From NCBI RefSeq assembly GCF_032121415.1, contig NZ_CP135079.1, forward strand, positions 6,324,001-6,388,000: a DNA stretch of 64,000 nt, in the 5' to 3' direction. The notes under the pieces are model-generated. The model did no database searches, was not told where the DNA came from, and saw only the letters and a list, made by a program, of their open reading frames with translations. Shown one piece after another: positions 34,652 to 43,416 of this stretch. The DNA comes from Streptomyces parvus. Lineage in GTDB: Bacteria; Actinomycetota; Actinomycetes; Streptomycetales; Streptomycetaceae. A program made the translations under genes and the position numbers. The number at the start of each line of letters is the position of its first letter. Within the stretch, counting starts at the first letter, position 1.

Positions 34652-36757
34652 ATGGACAGTGACAGGAGTGCCGCTCATCCGACGGCCGGTGGTGCTCGTC
34701 GTCGGCTGCTGGCTGTCTCAGTCCAGGGCTACGCAAATGAGGACCCAGAGTTCAGCGAGGGTATGAAGGAGCAGCTCCAGGTTCTGGAGGGCTGGTGGTG
34801 CGACCCGGGGCTCGGTGAGCGGAGCTTCACTCGCGAGGAGGTACCCGACCTGCAGCAGCGCCAGCACGTGGAGGCGTTTCTGAATGAATCCGAACTCCGG
34901 GATGCCCCCGCCGACGATGCCATCCTCTTCTTCGTTGCAGGGCACGGTGAGGCCAGTCCCGCCGGGAGCCATTTCCTGATGTTGCCGGGGACTGACCCCC
35001 AACGGCTGCTCGCCACTGCCTACCGCACTTCCGACTTGATCGCAGCAGCCCTGGACTCCGAGGCCAAACACGTGCTTGTCATCGTCAATACGTGCTACTC
35101 CCGCGCAGTCAATATAGGCCTTGCACAACTGACCCACGATCTGAACCAGCCTCGGTCCAACAGCCCCACTCTGGCTGTGCTCGCCGCCACTGACGTCGGC
35201 ACTACGGTCGGAGTCCGCGAGCTGAGTGCACTCCTGGCCCAGGTACACAAGCAGTTGAGCACCTCGGCCGAACTGACGAGTGAGCACCTGACCTTCGTCG
35301 AGTTCATGGAACAGCTGCACGATGCGTCCGAGGCCACCGGATATAAGTCGCCGCATGCGCTGCTGGGCATGAACGGCTCCCGTACACCACACCTCTGCCT
35401 TCCCAACCCTGGCTACCAGCCCACCACGCGGCTCGTCGCACCGCAGCGCAGCCAGGTCGCCGCGACGGAGGAGGACCTGCGCTACTGGATCAACCGGGCC
35501 AGCGGTCGGCCAAACCGAGCGGATCCGGGATGGTACTTCTCAGGGCGCCGGCCCCTCACCAACGTACTTGCGAGCTTCCTTGAAGCCGGACCGCCATCGG
35601 GGTTCGCGCCCTCGCTGATCGTCACCGGTACGGCAGGAAGTGGAAAGTCTGCGGTGATCGCCCGCGCCGTGACGTTGAGCGACGCCGGCTTCCGTGCCAA
35701 CCCGGCCTACTCCGGCGCAATCGCCGACTCGCCCCCTGACACGGTTCCCCCGGCAGGCTCCATCGACGTCGCGCTTCTCGCCCGCCAGCGCACAGCCGAG
35801 CAGGTCGTCGCTGCGTTCCTTGACGGCCTCGGCCAAGAAGCCCCGGAACCAGAGCCCGGCACTGACCGCCTCACCGACATGCGTGGACACCTGCTGAAGG
35901 TCCTGCGTGAGCTTGCGAGCAGCGGTCGCACCACCACGTTCGTCGTCGACGGTTTGGATGAGGCCGACGACCCCTACCTCCTGGTCAGCCAGGTTGTCGC
36001 GCCGCTGGCCCAGGCGGGGCAGGCCGCGCTCCGGCTGGTGATCGGTGTCCGCAGCCACCTCACGAGCGCCGCACCCGGTGTGCCAAGCACGGGGGAGCCC
36101 GTTCAAGATGTCGCTCTCCTCGACCACGTGAGACAGGCCCTGACTCTGGCAACCGGCACCTCGCGTACCCAGATCCCACCGATGCAGCTGCGCACGGATG
36201 GCCCGGAAACGACCGCCGACGTTCAGGAGTATCTGCAAGCCTTGCTCGACGACATCCCTGATGCCGCGTTTGACGCCGCGGACGTCGCACGCCGGATCAC
36301 TGCGAGGATCCCGAATGTCTCCTTCCTCGATGCTCGTATTGCCGGTGGGCAGCTTCGCGAACACGAGTCACCCGCAGACTTGCTCACCGACCCACTATGG
36401 TGGGACTCCCTCGGCGGGGGACTGGTCGGGATGCTTCGTCGAGATTTGCGTGAGCTGAGCACCCCGCGACTCACGTCCGAAACAGCCTTGGCTCTGCTCA
36501 GAGCAGCTGCATTCGCCCAGGGGGCCGGAATCCCCTGGGGACCGATCTGGCCGGCCCTCGCCGAAGCCGTCCTGGACCGGCCGCTGCCAGACTCCGAGTC
36601 CGCCATTGTCGGCCTCAGGGCCAGTCGGTTGGTCGGATACCTGGCCCAGGACACAGAGGACGGCCGCACGGTGCATCGCCTTGCTCACGAGCGTCTCGCC
36701 GAGGTTCTGCGCAGCGAGCCCCATCTCCTGCACACCTCGGCAATGGAGTCGCAGTGA
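34652..36757 (+). CDS. Caspase-like protease fused to a STAND-type NTPase
   Basis: A 701-residue protein. Residues 15-250 form a caspase-fold peptidase: His98 in FFVAGHGE and Cys148 in VIVNTCYS make the catalytic dyad. Residues 300-650 form a P-loop NTPase with Walker A GTAGSGKS (326-333) and Walker B FVVDGLDEAD (about 431-440). A helical winged region follows (LTSETALALLRAAAFAQGAG). The order protease, switch ATPase, then sensor repeats is that of NLR-like STAND proteins; here the WD40 sensor is a separate gene overlapping the stop. The ATG at 34652 is chosen because the caspase fold begins soon after it. A nucleotide-triggered protease for defence or cell death is likely by analogy. Confidence 0.85.
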   Translation: MDSDRSAAHPTAGGARRRLLAVSVQGYANEDPEFSEGMKEQLQVLEGWWCDPGLGERSFTREEVPDLQQRQHVEAFLNESELRDAPADDAILFFVAGHGEASPAGSHFLMLPGTDPQRLLATAYRTSDLIAAALDSEAKHVLVIVNTCYSRAVNIGLAQLTHDLNQPRSNSPTLAVLAATDVGTTVGVRELSALLAQVHKQLSTSAELTSEHLTFVEFMEQLHDASEATGYKSPHALLGMNGSRTPHLCLPNPGYQPTTRLVAPQRSQVAATEEDLRYWINRASGRPNRADPGWYFSGRRPLTNVLASFLEAGPPSGFAPSLIVTGTAGSGKSAVIARAVTLSDAGFRANPAYSGAIADSPPDTVPPAGSIDVALLARQRTAEQVVAAFLDGLGQEAPEPEPGTDRLTDMRGHLLKVLRELASSGRTTTFVVDGLDEADDPYLLVSQVVAPLAQAGQAALRLVIGVRSHLTSAAPGVPSTGEPVQDVALLDHVRQALTLATGTSRTQIPPMQLRTDGPETTADVQEYLQALLDDIPDAAFDAADVARRITARIPNVSFLDARIAGGQLREHESPADLLTDPLWWDSLGGGLVGMLRRDLRELSTPRLTSETALALLRAAAFAQGAGIPWGPIWPALAEAVLDRPLPDSESAIVGLRASRLVGYLAQDTEDGRTVHRLAHERLAEVLRSEPHLLHTSAMESQ

Positions 36758-39084
36758 TGACCTCAGCACCTCAGCCGGACTCGCAGGTCGAGATCCATCG
36801 CCGCATCGCTCATCGTCTCGCCGAACTGGTCCACAGCGAGCCTGGCGTCCCACTTCACCCCTACATCCGCCGGCACCTATCCCAGCACGCAGACCTCGGC
36901 CACGTCCTGAACGATGCAGCTCTTCCTGCGGCATTCCTTCCTTGGGACACTGACGGCAGGCTCCGGGGCCGCCTCGGACTGCCAATCGCCCCGCGGCCAG
37001 ACCAGCATGCTGTGGCGGCTTGGGCTGAGATTGAGCCATTCCTGGACGGTGCGGACCAGCGGACGCGTCAGGTCAGCCTCGAATTCGCTCTCGCCACACG
37101 GGGTGTACAGCTCGGCGAGAATGTCACCGTCCGCCCCCGACTCGCCCGTTGGCAGACGCCAAACAACGTGGTGGCGGATGCCGGGACAGTACTTACATGT
37201 CTCGCAGTGATTCGAGGAGCGGACGGCCGCACGTACCTCGCTGCAGGCGGCCGAGACGGCGTTTTGGTAGTAGATCCGATCAAGGGAACCCAGGTTGGAG
37301 AACGACTGGCCGTCGAAGGCGGAGTTCGGGCTGTGGTGGCGTTCCCCGGACCCCAAGGTCGAGCACTGCTCGCAACTGGCGGCAAGAACGGGTTGGTCCG
37401 ACTCTGGGATCCCTTGACCGGGGCCGAGGTTGCCAGGCCATTGCGTGCGCACCAGCACGCCGTGTCGTCGATGGTGGCATTCCCCGGGAGCCCTGGCCGT
37501 CCACTGCTCGTCACGGCCGGCACCGACGGAGGCGTCCGTCTGTGGGATCCCCTGGCTGGCATTGAGGTTGCCAGGCCATTGCGTGCGCACCAGCACACCG
37601 TGTCGTCGATGGTGACACTCTCCGGGAGCCCTGGCCGTCCACTGCTCGTCACGGCCGGCACCGACGGCGACGTCCGCGTGTGGGATCCCCTGGCCGAGAC
37701 TCAGCTCGTCAGAGCCTTTCATGCTCACAAATTGGGTGCGATGGCCTTGGCGACGTTCCCCGGCCCCGAGGGCCGTACCTTGCTCGCTACTGGCGGCAAG
37801 GGGTCGAAGGGCCGAGCTGTCCGGGTGTGGGAACCGTTGTCCGGTACCGAGGTCAGCAAGCTTTCGCGTGGCCGTGGGAGCTTCGCGAGGGCCATGGCCT
37901 CGTTCGACGGGGCTGATGGTACGCACTTGCTCGCCACGGGGGGAACGGACGGGGTCGTTCGCCTCTGGGATCCTCGGACGGGCGAGCTGGTCTCCGAGCT
38001 GATGCACGGTTACGAGGGCTCCGTGTTGGCGCTTGTGACGTTCCCCGGTTCACACGGAGCGCGACTGTTGGCCACGTGTGGCAGGGATGGAGTGGTGCGG
38101 GTATGGGACCCGCTGAGAGTCCAAGGCGGTGAGGTCGAGCGCGGCCACAAGGCCGGGGTACGGGCCCTTGTGGCATCCGGTGGGCAGAGAGATCAGCCAC
38201 TCCTCGCCACGGCCGGTCATGACACGGTGGTGCGGGTGTGGACCCCGCTGACCGACAGCGATGCCGCTAGGCAGCTTCAGAGCCCCGAGAGTGTGGTGCG
38301 GGCCCTGGCGGCGTTCACCGGTCCTAATGGCCGGCCACTTCTTGCCGTCGGCGGGAGCGACGGGGCAGTGTGCGTTTGGGATCCGCAGGCTGGGAAGATG
38401 ACGGGTCGCCTCCTCCGGGACAAGCAGAGCTCAGTGGCTGCCCTAGTGACGTTCGGTGACTCGGAGGACCGACCACTGCTTGCTGCGGGCTACCGGGACG
38501 GAGCCATTCTGGTGTGGGATCCGTTGACCCAAGGCAGGCTCTGTGAACTGGTGGGTGAGCGCCGTGTCGAGGTGACGGCTCTGGCTGCCTTCTACCGGAC
38601 GGAAGGCCAGCTTCTGCTCGCAGCCAGCGGCAAGGACGGCGCGGTACGTGTCTGGGATGCCGAAACCGGCGATCCGGCCGGACAGCCGATTCAGAGCTTT
38701 CAAGGCGAGGTACGAGCCTTGGCCGCGTTCGACGGGCCCGCGCATCGTTCGCTGCTTGCCATCGGGGGGAGCGACGGGGTCGTCACCGTTTGGGATCCGC
38801 TGACCGGTGAACCAGCGGGAGAGCCGCTTCAGGGCCATCGAAGCGCAGTAACTTCTCTGATCACCTTCGTGGGTCCACAGGGCCAATTGCTGATGGCTAC
38901 CGGAAGCAAGGACCGCAACCTTCGGGTTTGGGATGCCCGAACGCGCCGCTGTCTACTCCGCATCGTCACAGCGAGTCCCCTCCATGCCCTGTTCCCGGTC
39001 CGGGGTGACCGTGCGGGAGCATCAGGCCTTCTGGTCGGTGCCACGGCCGGATTCGCTTTCGTTGATATCGATATGGCCGAGTGA
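36757..39084 (+). CDS. WD40-repeat protein, partner of the caspase-NTPase
   Basis: A 775-residue protein. The first 140 residues are helical (HPYIRRHLSQHADLGHVLND), like the linker that joins NTPase and repeats in one-piece NACHT-WD40 proteins. About 13-14 WD40-like units of roughly 45 residues follow, most ending VRVWDPL or VRLWDPL after GG(S/T)DG, enough for two seven-blade propellers. Units 2 and 3 are nearly identical in DNA (around 37430-37540 and 37550-37660), a recent duplication. The ATG overlaps the stop of the upstream gene (TGATG), so the two should be made in equal amounts. A GTG three bases earlier is an alternative start. Confidence 0.88.
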   Translation: MTSAPQPDSQVEIHRRIAHRLAELVHSEPGVPLHPYIRRHLSQHADLGHVLNDAALPAAFLPWDTDGRLRGRLGLPIAPRPDQHAVAAWAEIEPFLDGADQRTRQVSLEFALATRGVQLGENVTVRPRLARWQTPNNVVADAGTVLTCLAVIRGADGRTYLAAGGRDGVLVVDPIKGTQVGERLAVEGGVRAVVAFPGPQGRALLATGGKNGLVRLWDPLTGAEVARPLRAHQHAVSSMVAFPGSPGRPLLVTAGTDGGVRLWDPLAGIEVARPLRAHQHTVSSMVTLSGSPGRPLLVTAGTDGDVRVWDPLAETQLVRAFHAHKLGAMALATFPGPEGRTLLATGGKGSKGRAVRVWEPLSGTEVSKLSRGRGSFARAMASFDGADGTHLLATGGTDGVVRLWDPRTGELVSELMHGYEGSVLALVTFPGSHGARLLATCGRDGVVRVWDPLRVQGGEVERGHKAGVRALVASGGQRDQPLLATAGHDTVVRVWTPLTDSDAARQLQSPESVVRALAAFTGPNGRPLLAVGGSDGAVCVWDPQAGKMTGRLLRDKQSSVAALVTFGDSEDRPLLAAGYRDGAILVWDPLTQGRLCELVGERRVEVTALAAFYRTEGQLLLAASGKDGAVRVWDAETGDPAGQPIQSFQGEVRALAAFDGPAHRSLLAIGGSDGVVTVWDPLTGEPAGEPLQGHRSAVTSLITFVGPQGQLLMATGSKDRNLRVWDARTRRCLLRIVTASPLHALFPVRGDRAGASGLLVGATAGFAFVDIDMAE

Positions 39085-39683
39085 GCGTCGATCACGCCTC
39101 AAGTGGGTGAGTGGAACCTTGCCCTCGCTGCGGTAGCTCTCGCAGGCGCGGTGGATTGCCAGCCGGAGCTGTTCACCGGCTGGTCGCGGTTGAGGGGGAT
39201 GCCGATGGACGGGGCGACTCCACCGTCGGCAAGGCCGAATTCCCAGGGGTCTGGTGCAGGTCCGGGGGACAGGTTCGGTCACGCGGCCTGAACCTGCCCC
39301 TGGTGGATCGGTTCGGTCGTTGTGACGGGGTGATCTCTCGGATGAGGAATGGGCTGGGCTGCATCTGGCGCGGGGCGGGTGGGCGGTGGTAGCCCCCCTT
39401 GCGGCCAGCTATCCGCCCGGCCCGCAGTCTCGCGGCGCCGGGCGGCTGTGCTTTGAACGGTCGGCGGCCGTGAGTATCGGTGAGAGAGCGGGGCCGGTCT
39501 CACGCACGCGTGGGGACGCGGGACCGGCCGTGGGCGCCCGTCCTCCAGGGGATCCGTGACGACTGTACGGCGGCGCGGAGTGGGGTGTGCAGGTCCGGGT
39601 CCGCTGTCAGAGGTCTATTGGCCGCCAGGATGAGGTACGTCAGCTCACCGAGGATCCCTCAGCCGCCTGGCGAGAGTTAGGCA
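39085..39683. other. Gap between converging defence genes
   Basis: No intact gene. The minus strand near 39100-39180 reads EQLRLAIHRACESYRSEGKV and may be a coding scrap. The two flanking operons point towards each other here, so terminators are expected, but I see no long hairpin. Confidence 0.4.
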
Positions 39684-40067
39684 TCAAGAGCCGTCCCCTG
39701 ACGATGCCGTGTCCTGGGGATAGGCCGCTTTCAGGACGTCAGCGAGGCGCCGGATTTCTGCCTGGTCCTCCGTTCCCGACACGGCGATCTTTGCCGTACC
39801 CAACTTGATTTCGACCGCCGCTGATGCCTCGCCGCGCGATTTGAACCAGGTGGAGATGACTTGGACGAATCCAGGAAGTGCCAGCGTCCCGGAGATCGCG
39901 AGGGTCAGTACATCGAGGCCGTCCCCGAGAGTGCCGGCCGCCGGTTCGGTGTTCCTCAGCTGGAACCTTCCCATCGTGCGCGTGCTGGGATCGCGTACGA
40001 GGAACCTCTTGAGGTCCTCAAGCTGTCGCCCTCCGTCGGCCTGACGGATCTCGATGGTTTCAGTCAT
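39684..40067 (-). CDS. Effector-associated constant component EACC1
   Basis: A 127-residue protein starting MTETIEIRQADGG, with a short beta-rich N-terminus and a hydrophobic segment (LDVLTLAISGTLALPGFVQV). The aliphatic strand pattern AAVEIKLGTAKIAVSG precedes a C-terminal helix. I recognise this as the EACC1 family, described by comparative genomics in bacterial conflict systems that pair a constant small component with an effector such as a caspase. The gene starts two bases beyond the caspase stop, matching that pairing. GGGGG lies 5 bases before the ATG at 40067. Confidence 0.78.
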   Translation of the reverse strand: MTETIEIRQADGGRQLEDLKRFLVRDPSTRTMGRFQLRNTEPAAGTLGDGLDVLTLAISGTLALPGFVQVISTWFKSRGEASAAVEIKLGTAKIAVSGTEDQAEIRRLADVLKAAYPQDTASSGDGS

Positions 40068-40069
40068 TA

Positions 40070-41716
40070 TTACCCCCATCTATTGGCCATGATTTCTACT
40101 TTGTCACCGTCGCCGCCGATCTGGCGTCCGGGTGTGGGAATTCCGCGAGCCTTTGCGACGCGCTCAATATAGCGGAACAGTGTATCGGCGTTGATCACTG
40201 GCGGGCCTTGAGGAATGCCGTTGCGCAGCGCGTTGACGAGGTGTCCGGTGAAGGTGGTGAAACGCTCGCCGGCGGGTGCGAGCGCTGGTGTAGTGGCGTT
40301 CGCCGACGTCAAGACGTAGGTGCCGTCTATGGCGGCTGCGCTAGCGAGGTCTTCGGGTTGCCCGAGGATGTCCAGTGCGGCGCCGCTGTAGCAGCTGTCG
40401 AGGATCACGATTCTTTTGCCGATCTGGCTGTCGGCGATTTGATTCCGTAGCTCGTTGAAATTGAGTGCGGACCATGAGCGTGCCTTTGAGGATCGGACAA
40501 GACCAAGCAGAAGCCTCCCGCGGGCGTCGGTCCAGCCGTGCCCGGCGAAGTATACGAGCAGGGCGCCGCCTGTCGGGTCGGCGGCCTCGGACGCCAGATC
40601 GATGGCTTCGTGCACTTCTGAATCAAATTCCGGGTTCTTCACTGCGAAGACGTTTTCGCTGGGGATCCCCATGCTGCCGATCATGATCTCTTGAAGGGAA
40701 TCAATGTTGTTTGCGATGGACGGCACAGGGGGCAATTTCTGGTAGTCGGAAACGCCGATCAATACCGCCGCACCCTTCTGCCAGCAGGGAAGAGCCCGCT
40801 GCGTTGAATCACCTCTAGCTTGAGTGCCCTTCGTGACGTTCTGCGTAAGCGGCACGTATAGGGTGCCGCCGTTGCGTCGCAGCATTTCGAGTTGCTCTTG
40901 TGCCCGCCAGATCTGCATTTCTCCGGCGGCTTCTGCTGTGTTTTCGGGTGCGCCTGCGGGGCCAAGGAGGCTGGGGCTGACTGGTTCGTGCTCATACGAC
41001 ATGTATGCGAGGGTGTTTGATGGATGCGCGTACAGATTGCTGTCAGCGACTCCTCTGCCGATGTATCTACCGCTGGTCAGGTTGGCGTACTGGGCCGCGT
41101 TGGTTTCGACGATTTTGCAGGTGAGGTCGAGGTAGTCGTGGATGGTGTCTGCGTCGCGGTACTGGAGGACGCTGCGGGTGATCTCGCGTTTCCACTCGCT
41201 GGCGGAGGTGGTGCTGCCGTTGCCGGTGTTGATGGCGGGTTCGTAGGACAGCAGGTCGGGCAGGGCGGTGACGAATGGTGGGCGCAAGTCCAGTTGTGAG
41301 GCGAGCTTCTTGGAGCTGAGGTATGCCTTGCCGGGGTCGCTGGGGGTGACGGGCTTGGTGTCCCAGAGGTCGATCATGTGCTTGAGGACGCGGATGAAGG
41401 GCTTGCCTGCCCATCCCGCCATGTCGGGTATGGCGTAGCAGGCGGCGAGGGTGAGCCGGATGGTGTCGTTCTCGTCTATGGGGCGGTGGTCGGCGACGGC
41501 GGTGGTGTAGCCGTAGCCGGCGCCGAAGGGAGTGTGGTTGCCGATGCGAGGGAGGGCGCGCAGGAGGGCCTCAGCGTCGGTTCTGCGTTTGGTGTCGAAG
41601 TAGTGCTGCACGTAGCCCCAGAGGGGCCACTGGCCCTTCTCGTGCCAGGAGCTTCCCAAAAGCATGAGAAGGAGCCGCTGATCGCTGGTGATTTCCGCGT
41701 CGCGAAGTGCGTTCAA
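40070..41716 (-). CDS. Caspase-family protease with a long N-terminal domain
   Basis: A 548-residue protein. Residues 310-548 are a caspase fold: AAVLIGVSDYQKLPPVPSIA starts it, His393 lies in VYFAGHGW and Cys442 in VILDSCYSG. Residues 1-305 are an alpha-rich region without a family I can name (SWHEKGQWPLWGYVQHYFDT, AACYAIPDMAGWAGKPFIRV). It probably senses or binds the trigger. The TTG start at 41716 has AGAGG upstream. It forms an operon with EACC1. The 3' part looks less G+C-rich than the neighbours, a sign of separate origin. Confidence 0.85.
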   Translation of the reverse strand: MNALRDAEITSDQRLLLMLLGSSWHEKGQWPLWGYVQHYFDTKRRTDAEALLRALPRIGNHTPFGAGYGYTTAVADHRPIDENDTIRLTLAACYAIPDMAGWAGKPFIRVLKHMIDLWDTKPVTPSDPGKAYLSSKKLASQLDLRPPFVTALPDLLSYEPAINTGNGSTTSASEWKREITRSVLQYRDADTIHDYLDLTCKIVETNAAQYANLTSGRYIGRGVADSNLYAHPSNTLAYMSYEHEPVSPSLLGPAGAPENTAEAAGEMQIWRAQEQLEMLRRNGGTLYVPLTQNVTKGTQARGDSTQRALPCWQKGAAVLIGVSDYQKLPPVPSIANNIDSLQEIMIGSMGIPSENVFAVKNPEFDSEVHEAIDLASEAADPTGGALLVYFAGHGWTDARGRLLLGLVRSSKARSWSALNFNELRNQIADSQIGKRIVILDSCYSGAALDILGQPEDLASAAAIDGTYVLTSANATTPALAPAGERFTTFTGHLVNALRNGIPQGPPVINADTLFRYIERVAKARGIPTPGRQIGGDGDKVEIMANRWG

Positions 41717-41807
41717 GGGGACCTCTTCTAGGGTGCCGGGCGGGTGGCTTCCCGGCCCGTATCCGGGGTGCGGGCACTCTATCGATACGCCCCAAGTCCG
41801 GTGATCG

Positions 41808-41948
41808 AACTTTACGGAACAGGCAAGCCGTCCTCAGCCCACCACGCACCGCAGGATGCGGGACCCCGCCCCGCGCTCCCGCATTTTCCCCTCGACCCCA
41901 GCCCGAGGCGGCAGGAGGGTCGAGGTAGGTTGCCTGTTCCGTAAAGTT
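41808..41948. repeat. Long-spaced 19-bp inverted repeat between divergent operons
   Basis: AACTTTACGGAACAGGCAA (41808-41826) is repeated perfectly inverted at 41930-41948, 103 bases away. GTGATCG extends the left arm, and its inverse also appears on the right beyond eight extra bases. It may be a small terminal-repeat element (MITE-like) or paired promoter/operator sites for the divergent caspase and 42077 operons. Confidence 0.75.
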
Positions 41949-42076
41949 AAAGATCTCGATCACGAAGCTCTTCGCGCCTGGCCGCGCTGCGCAGCGGGGG
42001 AGTGGTGGGAGTCGTCCGGATGCGCTGCGCCAGCCGCAGCCGGACAGTGGAGACATCCGCACCATCGGGAGCCGCC

Positions 42077-42463
42077 ATGTACAAGGGCTTGCAGCCTCCC
42101 AGTACCGACCTCGACGACGTCGGCGACGACACCGAGCTCAGCCAGTACGGCGACGTCATCTACTTCAAGGACGCTCCACACGCCGGATCCGACGTGTGGT
42201 GGGGCCTGAGCCTCTGGACTGACCACCTCAGCGTCGACGAACTCGCCCGCCGCGTACGCAGAAGGCGGGCGAACGGAGCTGACCGGGCTCGCTACACCAC
42301 CGCCGGCGCTCTACGCGAGGCCCAGTTCTGCATCTACCACAGCCGGGACGAGGGCCACGTCACCGTCATGCGCAAAGCCGCCGCCGTACCCTGGACGCAG
42401 GAAGACCGCGACGCGTTCAACGCCGCCTTTACTGAACCCGAACCGGCAGGAGGCACCCCGTGA
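42077..42463 (+). CDS. Hypothetical protein
   Basis: A 128-residue acidic protein. It begins MYKGLQPPSTDLDDVGDDTE and contains DVWWGLSLWTDHLSVDELAR, a basic patch VRRRRANGADRARY and a C-terminal helix rich in Glu/Asp. GGGAG lies 5 bases before the ATG. Its stop overlaps the start of the next gene (GTGA), so the pair is co-translated. No family is recognised. It is the first gene to the right of the inverted repeat and divergent from the caspase-EACC1 operon. Confidence 0.6.
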   Translation: MYKGLQPPSTDLDDVGDDTELSQYGDVIYFKDAPHAGSDVWWGLSLWTDHLSVDELARRVRRRRANGADRARYTTAGALREAQFCIYHSRDEGHVTVMRKAAAVPWTQEDRDAFNAAFTEPEPAGGTP

Positions 42464-42903
42464 ACTACATCGCCCGGTGGCTCCTCAAGCCGCACACAAC
42501 TATCACCACCCTCGACGCCTGGGACGCCGGCCCCGCCGCCGCCCTGCTCAAACACGACGATGACCGGACCGAACTCCTCTGGAAGGTCTGGGACCTGCCC
42601 GAAAACGAGGTCTGGCTCCGCACCCCCCTCCCCGACCACCTCGCCCGCGACGTCAAGAAGAACCCCGACCTCCTCATCCCCGAAGTGCTGAACCAGACGC
42701 CAAGCGCCGAGGGCGTCATCGAGGTCTACTCCACCCACTCCCGGGCCGTCATCATCACCCTCCCGTACGCGTCAGGCAGAACCGCCTCACCTGAGGTCGA
42801 GATCGCCACGCATGTTGCGGAGTACGCCACCCAGTACCCCGCCATCGCTCTCCACATGGCCCAGCTCGCCGCCGCATCACCGCTGTTCCGACGCACCTTC
42901 TGA
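42460..42903 (+). CDS. Hypothetical protein
   Basis: A 147-residue protein starting at GTG (MNYIARWLLKPHTTITTLDA) and overlapping the previous gene by four bases. It has alternating strand-like segments (GVIEVYSTHSRAVIITLPYA) and a helical C-terminus (HVAEYATQYPAIALHMAQLA). No catalytic motif stands out and I cannot name the family. The coupling and shared position suggest it acts with the 42077 product. Confidence 0.6.
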   Translation: MNYIARWLLKPHTTITTLDAWDAGPAAALLKHDDDRTELLWKVWDLPENEVWLRTPLPDHLARDVKKNPDLLIPEVLNQTPSAEGVIEVYSTHSRAVIITLPYASGRTASPEVEIATHVAEYATQYPAIALHMAQLAAASPLFRRTF

Positions 42904-42905
42904 CT

Positions 42906-43004
42906 GTGACGCAGGTCATCGCTCATCCGTGGCGCCGGCCGAAGCAGGCGCAGATTCCTGTTGAGGCGTTCGAGCGTGATCTCGACCTGGCTGGTGATCG
43001 GTGA
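42906..43004 (+). CDS. Small hypothetical ORF
   Basis: Thirty-two codons from GTG, reading VTQVIAHPWRRPKQAQIPVE then AFERDLDLAGDR. It starts 2 bases after the previous stop and its own stop overlaps the next small frame (GTGA). It may instead be a remnant of a larger gene. Confidence 0.35.
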   Translation: MTQVIAHPWRRPKQAQIPVEAFERDLDLAGDR

Positions 43005-43120
43005 CGTCGGGCGAGGACGAGCTAGGCCGGGTCGTGGCCCTGCTGGCTCGCCTCTCGGACAAGCAACGTGATCGGATGCTGCATGCTCTGGACGGTCCGT
43101 CCCGGCGGGAGCCTTCGTGA
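43001..43120 (+). CDS. Small hypothetical ORF
   Basis: Thirty-nine codons from GTG, reading VTSGEDELGRVVALLARLSD then KQRDRMLHALDG. The amphipathic helix pattern and the GTGA overlap with the previous frame support translation, but there is no recognisable family. Confidence 0.35.
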   Translation: MTSGEDELGRVVALLARLSDKQRDRMLHALDGPSRREPS

Positions 43121-43416
43121 GTGCCCCACGGTTCGTGCCCCTGCCGACCAGAGCGGGTTCGTCCTCGGTTGTCGTCCATACATGCATCGTGGATACCTGA
43201 GATGTACCCAAAGAGGCCTCACCGGTTCGCTGGCGGGCTTCTTCTTCGCCTTCGTCGGCTCGCTCGGGTGCAGCTGGATCAGGGTCTTGCCGCGGTGCGA
43301 GGCTCGGGGTGAGGTTGGAGGACGAAGGCGGTCCTTCATGTCATGCCAGCGCGGATACGAGCGTAGAGGGAGTGGTCGAACGGGTCTGCCGCATGTGCAG
43401 CACGGTGAGGGGGGAC

